Positions 1 to 9,410 of a stretch of DNA of 64,000 bases are shown here, one piece after another. A program made the position numbers and the translations under genes. The notes under the pieces are model-generated. The model had not been told where the DNA came from. It ran no database searches and was given only the letters and a program-made list of their open reading frames with translations. Every line of letters starts with the position of its first letter. Positions within the stretch are counted from its first letter, which is position 1. This DNA comes from Mycolicibacter heraklionensis (GTDB lineage Bacteria > Actinomycetota > Actinomycetes > Mycobacteriales > Mycobacteriaceae): NCBI RefSeq assembly GCF_019645815.1, contig NZ_CP080997.1, forward strand, positions 2,608,880-2,672,879. Direction: 5' to 3'.

Positions 1-1127
1 GTGGTGGTGGCTCCCGCTGCCTGCCGTATCGGTGTGCCGATAGCCCGCCCCGCCAGACTCGACAGCGCCATCTGGCCGGCCAGCACACCCTCGCCGTTCA
101 CCGCGAGCGCCGGGGCGGCTTCGAGCACACTGGCCTGCAACGCCACGGTCGCGGCCTTGACCGCAGGAACGGCGCTGGCCCAGGTCGACGGAACTGACAA
201 CGCCCCGATCAGGCCGGCCCGGCCCACGGCGCCCGACACCGCCGCCGGGACGGCGTGCGAGCCGCTCAGCAGCGGGCTGGACAGCAACGGCGACAAGGCG
301 CCGACGATCGGCTTGGGGTTGAGCGTGCTGGTCAGGTTTCCGAGTCCGTTGGCCACCGACGGGATACTGATGGCCATCTGGTAGATGCTGCGCGCCGAGC
401 TGGCGAGGTTGAGGCCGTAGGGGCCGTTGGCCGTGCTGATCACGCCGGTGAGGGTCTTGATGATCGCCTGGTAGTCGTCCACGATCTGGGTCGGCGTCAT
501 GTTCAGCATGTTCTGCAGGGCGTTCGGAATCTTGTCCAGAAAGTCGGGCAGACTCGACTCCGCGCTGGAGGCGGCCGCGGACTGGCTGATCTGGCCGCTG
601 CCGTTCGTCGTCTCCGGCGGGGTGTTGAACGGGGCCAGCTGGCTGGCGGTTGCCGACGAGCCGGCGTAGGCGTACATCGCGGCCGCATCCTGGGCCCACA
701 TCTCGCCGTACTGCGCTTCGGTGGCCGCGATCGCCGGGGCATTCTGTCCCAGGAAGTTGGTGGCGACCAGCGAGGCCAGCAGGGTGCGGTTGGCGGCGAT
801 CACCGGCGGCGGCACGGTGGCGGCGTAGGCGGCCTCATAGGCACCGGCGGCAGCGGTGGCCTTCAGCGCCGTCTCCTCAGCCCCCACCGCGGTGGCCTTC
901 AGCCATGCCGCGTACGGTCCCGCTGCCGCCGTCATCGACGCGGCTGAGGGGCCCTGCCAGGCCGAGTCCGCCAGCTCAGCGATCACCGAGGCGTACGACG
1001 TGGCGGTGTAGTGCAGCTCCGTCGCCATCGCCGACCAGTTCGCCGCGGCGGCCAGCAGCGGTGCCGAGCCCGGGCCGGCGTACATTCGCGCGGAGTTGAC
1101 TTCCGGCGGGAGTGCCCCGAAATCCAT
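1..1127 (-). CDS. PPE family protein, SVP subfamily (3' end outside window)
   Basis: The reading frame opens at ATG 1127 after an AGGGG ribosome-binding site and runs off the window edge, so the C-terminus is missing. The N-terminus begins MDFGALPPEVNSARMY, with the Pro-Pro-Glu near residue 8. A WQGPSA segment typical of the PPE helical domain follows. The motif GALSVPSTW near residue 307 fits the GxxSVPxxW signature of the SVP subfamily. PPE proteins are secreted or surface-exposed substrates of type VII (ESX) secretion, usually paired with a PE partner. No PE gene lies upstream; the preceding gene on this strand is ileS. The exact role is unknown. The family call is very secure. Confidence 0.93.
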   Translation of the reverse strand, partial: MDFGALPPEVNSARMYAGPGSAPLLAAAANWSAMATELHYTATSYASVIAELADSAWQGPSAASMTAAAGPYAAWLKATAVGAEETALKATAAAGAYEAAYAATVPPPVIAANRTLLASLVATNFLGQNAPAIAATEAQYGEMWAQDAAAMYAYAGSSATASQLAPFNTPPETTNGSGQISQSAAASSAESSLPDFLDKIPNALQNMLNMTPTQIVDDYQAIIKTLTGVISTANGPYGLNLASSARSIYQMAISIPSVANGLGNLTSTLNPKPIVGALSPLLSSPLLSGSHAVPAAVSGAVGRAGLIGALSVPSTWASAVPAVKAATVALQASVLEAAPALAVNGEGVLAGQMALSSLAGRAIGTPIRQAAGATT

Positions 1128-1160
1128 GAATCCCCTGCCCCTCTAGCCAAGTAATGAACC

Positions 1161-1219
1161 GACCCACCCGAGTTGCGTCACGCAACGGCTTGCCAGCTTC
1201 CTGACAATTCGGGTGGGTC
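1161..1219. promoter_or_regulatory. Nested inverted repeat in the ileS-PPE intergenic region
   Basis: Outer arms gacccacccgagttg (1161-1175) and caattcgggtgggtc (1205-1219) pair with one mismatch. Inside the left part is a perfect small hairpin gttgcg-tca-cgcaac (1172-1186), which competes with the outer stem for bases. The element sits 34 bp upstream of the PPE start and downstream of ileS, in an otherwise featureless 386-bp gap (1128-1513). It could be the ileS terminator, an operator, or a leader structure of the PPE mRNA. There is no T-tract. Confidence 0.5.
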
Positions 1220-1513
1220 AGAACCAACCGCAGACAACTGTTCGTATGGCCTGAAGGTTAATCGGGGAAGAACTGCCCCTGAAGTGGCTGATGTGGCAGT
1301 TCAGGGCTGTTTCACCGATGTTTCACCCCCCGCACCAGCGGTGCCTGCGCACCTCGGCGGAGGCGTTTTTTACCACCACATACTGCATGAATGCCGTGTT
1401 CGAGCCGTCAACAGCGAACGACGCAGGCCCCGGCCACCGGCCGCGGTCGACCATAAGAATCTGGCCGCGAGAAAGTCAGCCCTGGCCGGAGTCGCAATTC
1501 CGACGCCGAAGTG

Positions 1514-4500
1514 TCAGGCCTTGGTGATGGACACCCGCACGCCGTCCCCGATTTCCACGGAATCGGTCGGGTCGCCGAATTCGAAACTGGTCGCCAAGAT
1601 TTCTCCGGCGATCAACTCGGCATGAGTCTGCGCCCAGGCCAGCCGCTGCTCGGGCACCGCGATCACCACACTGATCCGGTCGGACACCTCCAGGCCGCTG
1701 CTTTTGCGCAGCTCTTGCAGTTCCCGGATGCGGTCCTTGGCCCAGCCCTCGGCTTCCAGTTCGGGCGTCACGGCGCTGTCGAGCACCACCAGGCCGGCGC
1801 CTTCGGGCAACGCGACGGTGTACTCCGGGTCGGCGGCCACCAGCTTGGAGGTGTACTCGCCCTCGAGCAAGGTCAACGTCCCGGCGCTCAGCGTGCCGTC
1901 CGGGTTGACGACGCCCTCGCCCGCTTTGACCGCTTTGATCGCGGCCTGCACGTCCTTGCCCAGGCGGGGACCGGCCACCTTCGCGTTGACCGCCAGATCG
2001 AATCGCCCGTAGCCGGCGATGTCGTCGGTCAGCTCGACCGCCTTGACATTCAGCTCGTCGGCGATCAGGTCGGTGAACGGTGCCAGCCGCTGCGGGTCGT
2101 CGACGGCGACGGTGAGTTTGGGCAGCGGCAACCGGACCCGCAGTTGGTGCGCCTTGCGCACCGACGACGCAGCCGAGCACACCTCGCGCACCTGGTCCAT
2201 CGCCGCGACCAGCGCGGCGTCCGCGGGCAGATCGGCGGCCTCGGGCCAGTCGGTCAGGTGGACCGACCGCTCCCCGGTGACACCGCGCCAGATCACCTCG
2301 GTGGTGAGCGGCAGCAACGGCGCGGCCAGCCGCGCGGTGACCTCCAGCACGGTGTGCAGGGTGTCGATCGCGTCGGCGTCTTCGTCCCAGAACCGTTGCC
2401 GGGAGCGCCGCACATACCAGTTGGTCAGTGCTTCGGTGAACTGTCGCAGTTGCTCGCAGGCACCGGAGATGTCGCAGACGTCCAGGGCCTCGGTCAGGTC
2501 GTCGCGCAGCGACGCCAGCTTGGCCAGGATGTAACGATCCAGCACGTGTGCCGAATCGGTGCGCCAGACACCGGGTTTCGGGGCATACAGCGTCAGGAAG
2601 CTGTAGGCGTTGGTCAGCGGCAGCATCACCTGGCGCACGCCTTCCCGGATGCCCGCCTCGGTGACGATCAGGTTCCCGCCGCGCAGGATCGGCGAGGCCA
2701 TCAGGAACCAGCGCATGGCGTCGGAGCCGTCGCGGTCGAACACCTCGCTCACGTCCGGGTAGTTGCGCAACGACTTGCTCATCTTCTGCCCGTCGCTGCC
2801 CAGCACAATGCCGTGCGCCACACAGGTTTTGAACGCCGGTCGGTCGAACAACGCGGTCGCCAGCACATGCATCATGTAGAACCAGCCGCGGGTCTGGCCG
2901 ATGTATTCGACGATGAAGTCACCCGGGTAGTGAGCTGCCTGCCCCGCGCCGCCGTCGAACCATTCGGAGTTTTCGAACGGGTAATGCACCTGGGCATACG
3001 GCATGGACCCGGAGTCGAACCACACGTCCAGCACGTCGGGGATCCGCCGCATCGTCGAACGGCCGGTCGGGTCGTCGGGATTGGGCCGGGTCAGCTCGTC
3101 GATATAGGGCCGGTGCAGATTGTCGGGCCGCACCCCGAAGTCGCGCTCCAGCTCATCCAGGCTGCCGTAGACATCGATCCGCGGGTAGGCCGGATCGTCG
3201 GACTTCCACACCGGAATCGGGGTGCCCCAGTAGCGGTTTCGGGAGATCGACCAGTCGCGCGCACCGCGCAGCCAGTTGCCGAAGATCCCGTCCTTGATGT
3301 GCTCGGGGTACCAGGTGATCTGCTCGTTGAGTTCGACCATCCGGTCCCGGAATTCGGTGACCCGGACGAACCACGACGATACCGCCTTGTAGATCAGCGG
3401 GTTGCGGCAGCGCCAGCAGTGCGGGTACGGGTGCTCGTAGGTCTCATGGCGCACCAGCACCGCGCCGTTGGCCGCGGCCGGGCCGGTGCCGTTCTTGAGG
3501 TCGGCGATGATCGCCTTGTTCGCGTCGAAGACGTGCTGGCCGGCGTAGTCGGGCACGGTCGAGTCGAAGCGGCCCTTGGCGTCCACCGGCGTCACCGGGG
3601 TGATTCCGGCCGGGTCGGTGGTGTTCTTGTCGTCCTCGCCGTAGGCCGGCGCCAGGTGCACGATGCCGGTGCCGTCCTCGGTGGACACAAAGTCCGCGGC
3701 CAGCACCCGGAAGGCATTCGGCGAGTCCATGAAGTACGGGAACGGCGGCGCGTACTGCAGCCCGAGCAGCTCCGAGCCGCGGTAGCTGCCCAGCACCTGG
3801 GGCTCGTCGCCCTCGCCCAGACCGAGCTCGCGGGCGTAGGCGCCCAGTCGCGCCTCGGCCAGCAGGTATCGTCGCTCCCCCGCCGCGACCTGCACATACG
3901 TCACGTCCGGGTTGACCGCGACCGCCTGGTTGGACGGCAGTGTCCACGGGGTGGTGGTCCACACCAACAGGTGAGCGCCCTCGAGATCACCGGCCGGTCC
4001 GCCGCCGACGATCCGGAACCCGACGGTCAGCGCCGGGTCTTGGCGGCTCTTGTAGACGTCGTCGTCCATCCGCAGCTCGTGGTTGGACAGCGGGGTCTCG
4101 TCGCGCCAGCAGTACGGCAGCACCCGGTAGCCCTCGTAGGCCAGGCCCTTGTCCCAGAGCTGCTTGAACGCCCACAGCACCGACTCCATGAACGGCAGGT
4201 CGAGGGTCTTGTAGTCGTTGTCGAAGTCCACCCAGCGGGCCTGGCGGGTGACGTAGGCCTGCCACTCGGAGGTGTAGCGCAGCACCGACTCCCGGCACGC
4301 CTGGTTGAACGCGGCGATGCCCATGGCGTCGATCTGCGACTTGTCGGTGATGCCGAGCTGGCGCTCCACCTCAAGCTCGGCGGGCAGCCCGTGGGTGTCC
4401 CAACCGAACCGGCGCTCCACCTTGTAGCCGCGCATGGTGCGGTAGCGCGGCACGATGTCCTTGACGTAGCCGGTCAGCAGATGTCCGTAGTGCGGCAGGC

Positions 4501-4669
4501 CGTTGGCGAACGGCGGCCCGTCGTAGAACACGTACTCCTGCGCGCCGTCACGGCGGGCGATGCTGGCCCGGAAAGTGTCGTCGGCGCCCCAGTAGTCGAG
4601 GACCTCGGCCTCGGCTGCCGGGAAGTCGGGGGCGCCGGCGGCCGGCTTCGGATAGCTGCGTTCGCTCAC
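1514..4669 (-). CDS. ileS: Isoleucyl-tRNA synthetase
   Basis: This cytoplasmic enzyme charges tRNA-Ile with isoleucine. The protein has 1051 residues, the usual size for mycobacterial IleS. The class I signatures are present: a HIGH-type motif in GLPHYGHLL near residue 50 and KMSKS in [10 protein letters not shown], with the anticodon-binding domain behind. The open frame extends 28 codons further upstream to 4753, but that stretch is the T-box leader. GTG 4669, preceded by GGGAG, gives the N-terminus SERSYPKP expected for the family. The gene is controlled by the T-box element directly upstream. In M. tuberculosis ileS (Rv1536) is likewise near the right edge of a lipid-gene region. Confidence 0.97.
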   Translation of the reverse strand: MSERSYPKPAAGAPDFPAAEAEVLDYWGADDTFRASIARRDGAQEYVFYDGPPFANGLPHYGHLLTGYVKDIVPRYRTMRGYKVERRFGWDTHGLPAELEVERQLGITDKSQIDAMGIAAFNQACRESVLRYTSEWQAYVTRQARWVDFDNDYKTLDLPFMESVLWAFKQLWDKGLAYEGYRVLPYCWRDETPLSNHELRMDDDVYKSRQDPALTVGFRIVGGGPAGDLEGAHLLVWTTTPWTLPSNQAVAVNPDVTYVQVAAGERRYLLAEARLGAYARELGLGEGDEPQVLGSYRGSELLGLQYAPPFPYFMDSPNAFRVLAADFVSTEDGTGIVHLAPAYGEDDKNTTDPAGITPVTPVDAKGRFDSTVPDYAGQHVFDANKAIIADLKNGTGPAAANGAVLVRHETYEHPYPHCWRCRNPLIYKAVSSWFVRVTEFRDRMVELNEQITWYPEHIKDGIFGNWLRGARDWSISRNRYWGTPIPVWKSDDPAYPRIDVYGSLDELERDFGVRPDNLHRPYIDELTRPNPDDPTGRSTMRRIPDVLDVWFDSGSMPYAQVHYPFENSEWFDGGAGQAAHYPGDFIVEYIGQTRGWFYMMHVLATALFDRPAFKTCVAHGIVLGSDGQKMSKSLRNYPDVSEVFDRDGSDAMRWFLMASPILRGGNLIVTEAGIREGVRQVMLPLTNAYSFLTLYAPKPGVWRTDSAHVLDRYILAKLASLRDDLTEALDVCDISGACEQLRQFTEALTNWYVRRSRQRFWDEDADAIDTLHTVLEVTARLAAPLLPLTTEVIWRGVTGERSVHLTDWPEAADLPADAALVAAMDQVREVCSAASSVRKAHQLRVRLPLPKLTVAVDDPQRLAPFTDLIADELNVKAVELTDDIAGYGRFDLAVNAKVAGPRLGKDVQAAIKAVKAGEGVVNPDGTLSAGTLTLLEGEYTSKLVAADPEYTVALPEGAGLVVLDSAVTPELEAEGWAKDRIRELQELRKSSGLEVSDRISVVIAVPEQRLAWAQTHAELIAGEILATSFEFGDPTDSVEIGDGVRVSITKA

Positions 4670-4689
4670 GGTGTGTTTCTCCCAAGGGC

Positions 4690-4886
4690 CCGGCCCGGGG
4701 ACGACGCCGCGCGGTTGCGCGAGCGCCGCGGTACCACCCCGCTTGCCGCACACCCGTCCTGGGGCGCGACCGCTCGATGTCGGGCTGTGACGGGCCGTCC
4801 CGTTCGGTTCTACTGAGCCGTTCCCCAGGAGTAGTCCGGCGGTTCTTCCGAAGGCTCCCCGGTGATGGCCGGATCGATGCCGTTGG
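4690..4886 (-). promoter_or_regulatory. T-box riboswitch leader of ileS
   Basis: On the minus strand, GGGGTGGTACCGCG (4740-4727) matches the universal T-box sequence that pairs with the uncharged tRNA acceptor end. Upstream, CCATCACCGGGGAGCC contains an ATC isoleucine specifier codon at 4866-4864, as in the short Stem I type known for actinobacterial ileS. Actinobacterial ileS T-boxes are described as acting on translation. Here the sequence between the T-box and GTG 4669 contains the SD GGGAG, consistent with sequestration. The boundaries are approximate. Confidence 0.88.
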
Positions 4887-4891
4887 TCGGA

Positions 4892-4897
4892 AGTCTA
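4892..4897 (-). promoter_or_regulatory. Candidate -10 box for the ileS T-box transcript
   Basis: TAGACT on the minus strand fits the mycobacterial SigA -10 pattern TANNNT. It would start transcription at about 4885, just before the first T-box helix and the specifier region. No convincing -35 element was identified. Confidence 0.4.
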
Positions 4898-4938
4898 AGG
4901 CCTGCCACCAAGACCCGTGCCGGCAGGGCTGGGACTTC

Positions 4939-4944
4939 TACACT
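4939..4944 (+). promoter_or_regulatory. Candidate -10 box for a leaderless lipase mRNA
   Basis: TACACT ends 7 nt before GTG 4952. That spacing would place the transcription start on the start codon. No Shine-Dalgarno sequence precedes this GTG, which fits a leaderless transcript, common in mycobacteria. Confidence 0.45.
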
Positions 4945-4951
4945 GATCAAC

Positions 4952-5710
4952 GTGGCATTCAGCCCGTCGTACGCCCGCGACGTGGTGCTGCCCCTGGCAT
5001 CGGCGGCCTACACCGTGATGTCCGGCGCTGCGCCCACACTGCCGCCCGGCTTCACCCGGACTGCGCTGATCGAGGCCGACCCGGCATACCTGGCCGGCCT
5101 GCCCGAGCAGCATCCAGCGAAGGCGATGGCCAAGGACACCAACATCTTCGGGTTGATGGGCCGTGACACCGCCAGTGGCACCGCGTTCCTCGCTTTTCGC
5201 GGCAGCTCCGATGTGGCGGACTGGATCGCCGATTTCGACTTCGTCCCGGCGCCCTACGCGCCGGTGCGGGGGTTCGGGCAGGTGCACGCCGGTTTCCAGG
5301 AGGTCTACGGCTGCGTTCGCGCGGCCATCGTCGCCAACCTGCCCGCTACGACCAGCGAGTGCCGCCAGATTCTCATCACCGGGCACAGCCTCGGTGCCGC
5401 CCTGGCCGTCCTGGCCGCCCCGGATGTCGCCCAGGGGATGCCACCGAACACCCTCGAGCCGCGGCTGACCACATTCGGTGGCCCGCGAGTCGGCGTGGCC
5501 GACTTCAAGGCCGCTTTCGACGCCGCCATCGAATGCTGCTACCGCGTGGTGAACTTCCTCGACATCGTCCCGCTGGTGCCGCCCGCGCCGTATGTGCACG
5601 TGGGCGCCGAGATCGCCGTGGACAGCGGCGGCGCGGTCGACATCGGCTGGCGGCACAGCTTGGCCGCCTATCACGCCGGCCTCTCGGCACTCATCGCCGG
5701 CGAAGCCTGA
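4952..5710 (+). CDS. Class 3 lipase family alpha/beta hydrolase
   Basis: This is a predicted 252-residue esterase or lipase. The nucleophile elbow GHSLG (in ILITGHSLGAALAVLAA, near residue 150) and the preceding FRGSSDVADW segment are typical of fungal-lipase-like (class 3) lipases. A longer open frame begins at 4862, but its first 30 codons overlap the ileS T-box and resemble no protein. GTG 4952, giving MAFSPSYARD, is the better start and fits a leaderless promoter. No signal peptide is evident. The gene is divergent from ileS and converges on the hemerythrin gene with a 4-bp gap. The substrate is unknown. Confidence 0.82.
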   Translation: MAFSPSYARDVVLPLASAAYTVMSGAAPTLPPGFTRTALIEADPAYLAGLPEQHPAKAMAKDTNIFGLMGRDTASGTAFLAFRGSSDVADWIADFDFVPAPYAPVRGFGQVHAGFQEVYGCVRAAIVANLPATTSECRQILITGHSLGAALAVLAAPDVAQGMPPNTLEPRLTTFGGPRVGVADFKAAFDAAIECCYRVVNFLDIVPLVPPAPYVHVGAEIAVDSGGAVDIGWRHSLAAYHAGLSALIAGEA

Positions 5711-5714
5711 CGGC

Positions 5715-6188
5715 TCAGGCCGCTCCCCGTGCGCAGGTCCAGCCTTCGGGCATCCGTCCGGCAGCAAGGAATTCGGCCACTGCTGCGGCCACTTCCGGTG
5801 CCAACCCAGTGTCGGCGGCCGAGTAGATCACCGGCTCCTCCACCTTGTTGTGGTCGGCGAGCTGGTCCAGCAGCCGGCAGCAGGCGCCTCGTAGCGTGGC
5901 ATGGTCCGCGCCGGCGCGGGCCAGGTCGTCGAGCGCGTTCATGGTGCGCCAGATCTCGCCATGGCCCCGGATCATCCCGAAGACCGCCATCATGTGGGCG
6001 CCCCTGCTGATCGGCGGGAACAGCAGCTGTTCCTCCAGGTAGATGTGGCGTCGCAGCACAGCCAAGGTCGCGCTGAGGCCGTCGGCGTCGACGCTGCCGC
6101 CCTCGAGGTCCTGCAGGAAGGCTCTGATTCCGGCGTCGATCTGCAGATGCTCACGCTCCAAAGCGGCAGAAAGGGCTGCATCGGACAT
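5715..6188 (-). CDS. Hemerythrin-like (HHE) domain protein
   Basis: This is a 157-residue four-helix protein with the ligand pattern of hemerythrin/HHE domains: EREHLQID, RRHIYLEEQLLFP, RGHGEIW and ADHNKVEEPV supply the His and Glu/Asp residues of a diiron or oxygen/NO-sensing site. The start is ATG 6188, preceded by the strong SD GGAGGGGAG; the open frame extends further but without a better site. It is transcribed alone from the AT-rich gap 6189-6335. The family proteins in mycobacteria are linked to redox and nitric oxide responses; the specific role here is not known. Confidence 0.85.
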   Translation of the reverse strand: MSDAALSAALEREHLQIDAGIRAFLQDLEGGSVDADGLSATLAVLRRHIYLEEQLLFPPISRGAHMMAVFGMIRGHGEIWRTMNALDDLARAGADHATLRGACCRLLDQLADHNKVEEPVIYSAADTGLAPEVAAAVAEFLAAGRMPEGWTCARGAA

Positions 6189-6335
6189 GTGTGGCGCTCC
6201 CCTCCGGACCGGTCCAGCGACCCCGGCGGGCACCGTTGAACGCCGCGTCAGACCCGCGAATGATTTCTACAATCAGGACTCGTTTAAATCTAGCCCACAC
6301 GGTGGCGCACTGACCAGAGCCGGTTCAGCCCCAGC

Positions 6336-9335
6336 TCAGTGGTCGGTCTCGTCCTCCGGCGGCTGAATCGCGGCCAGCACCTCGGTGGGCCGGTCTTCGT
6401 CCGCCGCCTTCGCAGGCCGAGCGGACAGCTCCGGGAACGCCGTGGCCACCATGTCCTCGAAGGTCCGGTCATGCTCGTCGGATTTGCCTCCCGCGGCAAC
6501 CGGCACCGCCACCGACACCGCCCGCGCCGGGTGCTCCCGCACGTTCAGCGGCCACCAGAACCACCGCCCCAGCAGCGCCGCCATCGACGGCATCATGAAC
6601 GAGCGCACCACCAGCGTGTCGAACAGCAGGCCGAGGCCGATCGTGGTGCCCACCTGGCCCACCACCCGCAGGTCACTGACGAGCATCGACGCCATGGTGA
6701 AGGCGAACACCAGCCCGGCAGCGGTGACGACCTTGCCGGTGCCGCCCATGGTCCGGATGATGCCGGTCTTCAGTCCGGCGCCCATCTCCTCTTTGAACCG
6801 AGCGACCAGGAGCAGGTTGTAGTCACAGCCCACCGCCAACAGGATGATCACCGACATCACCATCACCAGCCAGTGCAGGTGGATGCCGAAGATGTACTGC
6901 CACAGCAGTACCGACAGGCCGAACGACGCCCCCAGCGACGCCAGGACAGTCCCGACGATCACCACTGAGGCGATGAAGCTGCGAGTGATCAACAGCATGA
7001 TGATGAAAATGATTGCCAGAGACGTGATTCCGGCGATCAGCAGGTCGTAGTCGGCGCTGCCCTGCAAGTCGTTGAAGAGCGCGGCGGTGCCCGCCACATA
7101 GATCTTGGCGCTCGACAGCGGGGTGCCCTTCAAAGACTCGGCGGCGGCCTTCTTGATCAGGTTGACCCGCGCCATGCCCTCCGGAGTTGCCGGGTAGCCG
7201 TCGTGGGTGATGAAGAAGCGCGCCGCATGCCCGTCCGGCGACAGGAACAGCTGGATCACGCGTTTGAAGTCCGGGTTGTCGAAAGCCTCGCGGGGCAGGT
7301 AGAACGAGTCGTCGCTTTTCGCCGCGTCGAAGTCCTGACCCATCGCCGCCGAGTCGCCGCCGACCTCCTCGATCTGCGCCATGATGCCCGACATGGTGCT
7401 GTGCAAGGTGAGCATCATGGTTTGCAGGCTGCGCAAGGCTGCGATCTGCGCCGGCATCATTGCCAGCAGCTGAGGCGTCACCACATCGATGTTGCTCATG
7501 TCGGGCGCCAGCTCGTTGATCTTGTCGGTGAGCAGCATCGTGCCGTCCATCGACGCGTACGCCGCCCGCAGCGACAAGCAGGTGGAATCACTGCCGCAAT
7601 TCTGTTGCTTCTCAACGGATTCGCGAAGCGACTTCGAGTTCTCGTTCAAGTCGGTGATGTTGCCGCGCACCTGCTGGGCCAGGTCCATCGCCTCCTGCGA
7701 GACCCCGGTCGCGTGATGGGTGTTAGCACCCAGCTGCTGCATCAGCGCGTACATCCGCTGCAGCGACGCGATGGTTCCCTCGAGATCGTCGGCTTGCTGG
7801 CGCATGTCGGCCACCCGGTTCTTGACGAAGTCCAGGTTCTGCATCTGCCCGGCGTTCTGCATGCTGAGCAGGAACGGAATCGAGGTGTGTCCGAGCGGAG
7901 TGCCCTCCGGGCGGGTCACCCCCTGCACCATCGCGACACCCTCGACGGCGAACACGCTCTTGGCCAGCTTGTTGAGCACCAGGAAGTCCGCGGAGTTGCG
8001 CATGTCGTGATCGGATTCGATCAGCAGCACCTCCGGCAGCAGGCGCGATTCCGGGAAGTGCCGCGCCGCGGCCGCCCAGCCGAGGTTGGCCGGCGTGTCC
8101 TGCGGGATGAACGACGGGTCCTTGTAGCTCACCTTGTAGCCGGGCAGCGCGAGCAGGCCGACCAGCGCGATCGCGCAGGCGGCCACGAAGATGGGGCCGG
8201 GCCAGCGCACGATCGCTGTGCCCACCTTGCGCCAGCCTCGGTCGGACATCTTGCGCCGCGGTTCGAGCAGCCCGCGGCGAGTGGCGACAGCCAGCACCGC
8301 TGGGACCAGCGTCAGCGCGATCGCCACCGCGACCAGCATGCCGACCGCACACGGCACACCCATGGTCTGAAACACCGGCAACCGGGTGAAGCTCAGGCAG
8401 AACGTGGCGCCCGCGATGGTCAGGCCCGAGGCCAGCACCACATGGGCGACGCCGCGATACGTGGTGAAGTACGCCGTCTCCGGGTCTTCGCCGGCATGGC
8501 GGGCTTCGTGGTAGCGGCCGATGAAGAAGATGCCGTAGTCGGTGCCGGCGGCGATCGCCAAGGTCACCAGGATGTTGATCGCGAACGTGGACAACCCGAT
8601 CAGGTCGTTGTGCCCCAGGAACGCGACGATGCCGCGCGCCGCCGCCAGCTCGACCCCGACGACGGCCAGCAGCAGCGCGACGGTGCTGATCGATCGGTAC
8701 AACAGCAGCAGCATCAGCGAGATCACCGAGACGGTGGCCACCAGGATCTTGAGCACCGCCCGGTCGCCGCTGGTGTTCATATCGGTGACCATCGGCGCCG
8801 GGCCGGTGACGTAGGCCCGCACCCCCGGGGGCGCCGGTGTGCGGGCCACGACGTCGCGGACCGCCTCGACGGAGTCGTTGGCCAGCGCCTCACCCTGGTT
8901 TCCGGCGAGGTTCAGCTGAACCAATGCGGCCTTGCCGTCCGAACTTTGGGCGCCTCCCGCGGTGAGCGGGTCCCCCCAGAAGTCCTGGATGTGCTGGACG
9001 TGTTTGGTGTCGGCGTTGAGCTGGGCGATCAGCTCGTTGTAGTAGTGGTGAGCGGCGTCGCCGAGGGGCTCGTCGCCTTCGATGACGATCATCGCCGCGC
9101 TGTCGGTGTTGGACTCGGCGAAGTCGTGCCCCAGCCGTGCCATCGCTTGAATCGACGGTGAGTCTTTGGCGCTCAACGACACCGGGTGTTCCTTGGCGAC
9201 CTGCTCCAGCGGCGGGACCGCGATGCTCACCAGCGCGGTGATCGCCACCCAGCCGACGATGATCGGCCACGCGAACCGGCGGACGAATGCGGCCGCGGAC
9301 GACCGGTCGTGGTTCAGGTGGTGTGTACGCGTCAC
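6336..9335 (-). CDS. MmpL family RND transporter
   Basis: This is a 999-residue inner-membrane transporter of the mycobacterial MmpL family, which exports lipids and siderophores using the proton gradient. An N-terminal membrane helix ([18 protein letters not shown]) is followed by a large periplasmic loop, a helix bundle containing [12 protein letters not shown], a second periplasmic loop with coiled-coil character, and a second bundle with [15 protein letters not shown]. The paired GxDY motifs belong to the proton-relay helices. The length and Gln-rich second loop resemble the MmpL4/MmpL5 group. GTG 9335 has an SD (GAGGGG); the TTG at 9368 is less likely. No mmpS gene is adjacent, unlike mmpS4/mmpL4. 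Export of the product of the nearby PKS cluster is possible but unproven. Confidence 0.93.
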   Translation of the reverse strand: MTRTHHLNHDRSSAAAFVRRFAWPIIVGWVAITALVSIAVPPLEQVAKEHPVSLSAKDSPSIQAMARLGHDFAESNTDSAAMIVIEGDEPLGDAAHHYYNELIAQLNADTKHVQHIQDFWGDPLTAGGAQSSDGKAALVQLNLAGNQGEALANDSVEAVRDVVARTPAPPGVRAYVTGPAPMVTDMNTSGDRAVLKILVATVSVISLMLLLLYRSISTVALLLAVVGVELAAARGIVAFLGHNDLIGLSTFAINILVTLAIAAGTDYGIFFIGRYHEARHAGEDPETAYFTTYRGVAHVVLASGLTIAGATFCLSFTRLPVFQTMGVPCAVGMLVAVAIALTLVPAVLAVATRRGLLEPRRKMSDRGWRKVGTAIVRWPGPIFVAACAIALVGLLALPGYKVSYKDPSFIPQDTPANLGWAAAARHFPESRLLPEVLLIESDHDMRNSADFLVLNKLAKSVFAVEGVAMVQGVTRPEGTPLGHTSIPFLLSMQNAGQMQNLDFVKNRVADMRQQADDLEGTIASLQRMYALMQQLGANTHHATGVSQEAMDLAQQVRGNITDLNENSKSLRESVEKQQNCGSDSTCLSLRAAYASMDGTMLLTDKINELAPDMSNIDVVTPQLLAMMPAQIAALRSLQTMMLTLHSTMSGIMAQIEEVGGDSAAMGQDFDAAKSDDSFYLPREAFDNPDFKRVIQLFLSPDGHAARFFITHDGYPATPEGMARVNLIKKAAAESLKGTPLSSAKIYVAGTAALFNDLQGSADYDLLIAGITSLAIIFIIMLLITRSFIASVVIVGTVLASLGASFGLSVLLWQYIFGIHLHWLVMVMSVIILLAVGCDYNLLLVARFKEEMGAGLKTGIIRTMGGTGKVVTAAGLVFAFTMASMLVSDLRVVGQVGTTIGLGLLFDTLVVRSFMMPSMAALLGRWFWWPLNVREHPARAVSVAVPVAAGGKSDEHDRTFEDMVATAFPELSARPAKAADEDRPTEVLAAIQPPEDETDH

Positions 9336-9410
9336 TTTCTGCGGCCCCTCACCTGACAATGTGCCCAAACGATCACTGTAACCCCCTGTTCAGGACCGTA
9401 GCAGCGGAAA

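Noticed and set aside
1511..4816. Long plus-strand open frame (1101 codons) opposite ileS
   Set aside because: It is the antisense shadow of ileS in high-GC DNA; composition is dominated by Arg, Gly, His and Gln with no family motif.
4862..4951. Upstream start for the lipase at 4862
   Set aside because: The additional 30 codons overlap the ileS T-box leader and do not resemble lipase sequence.
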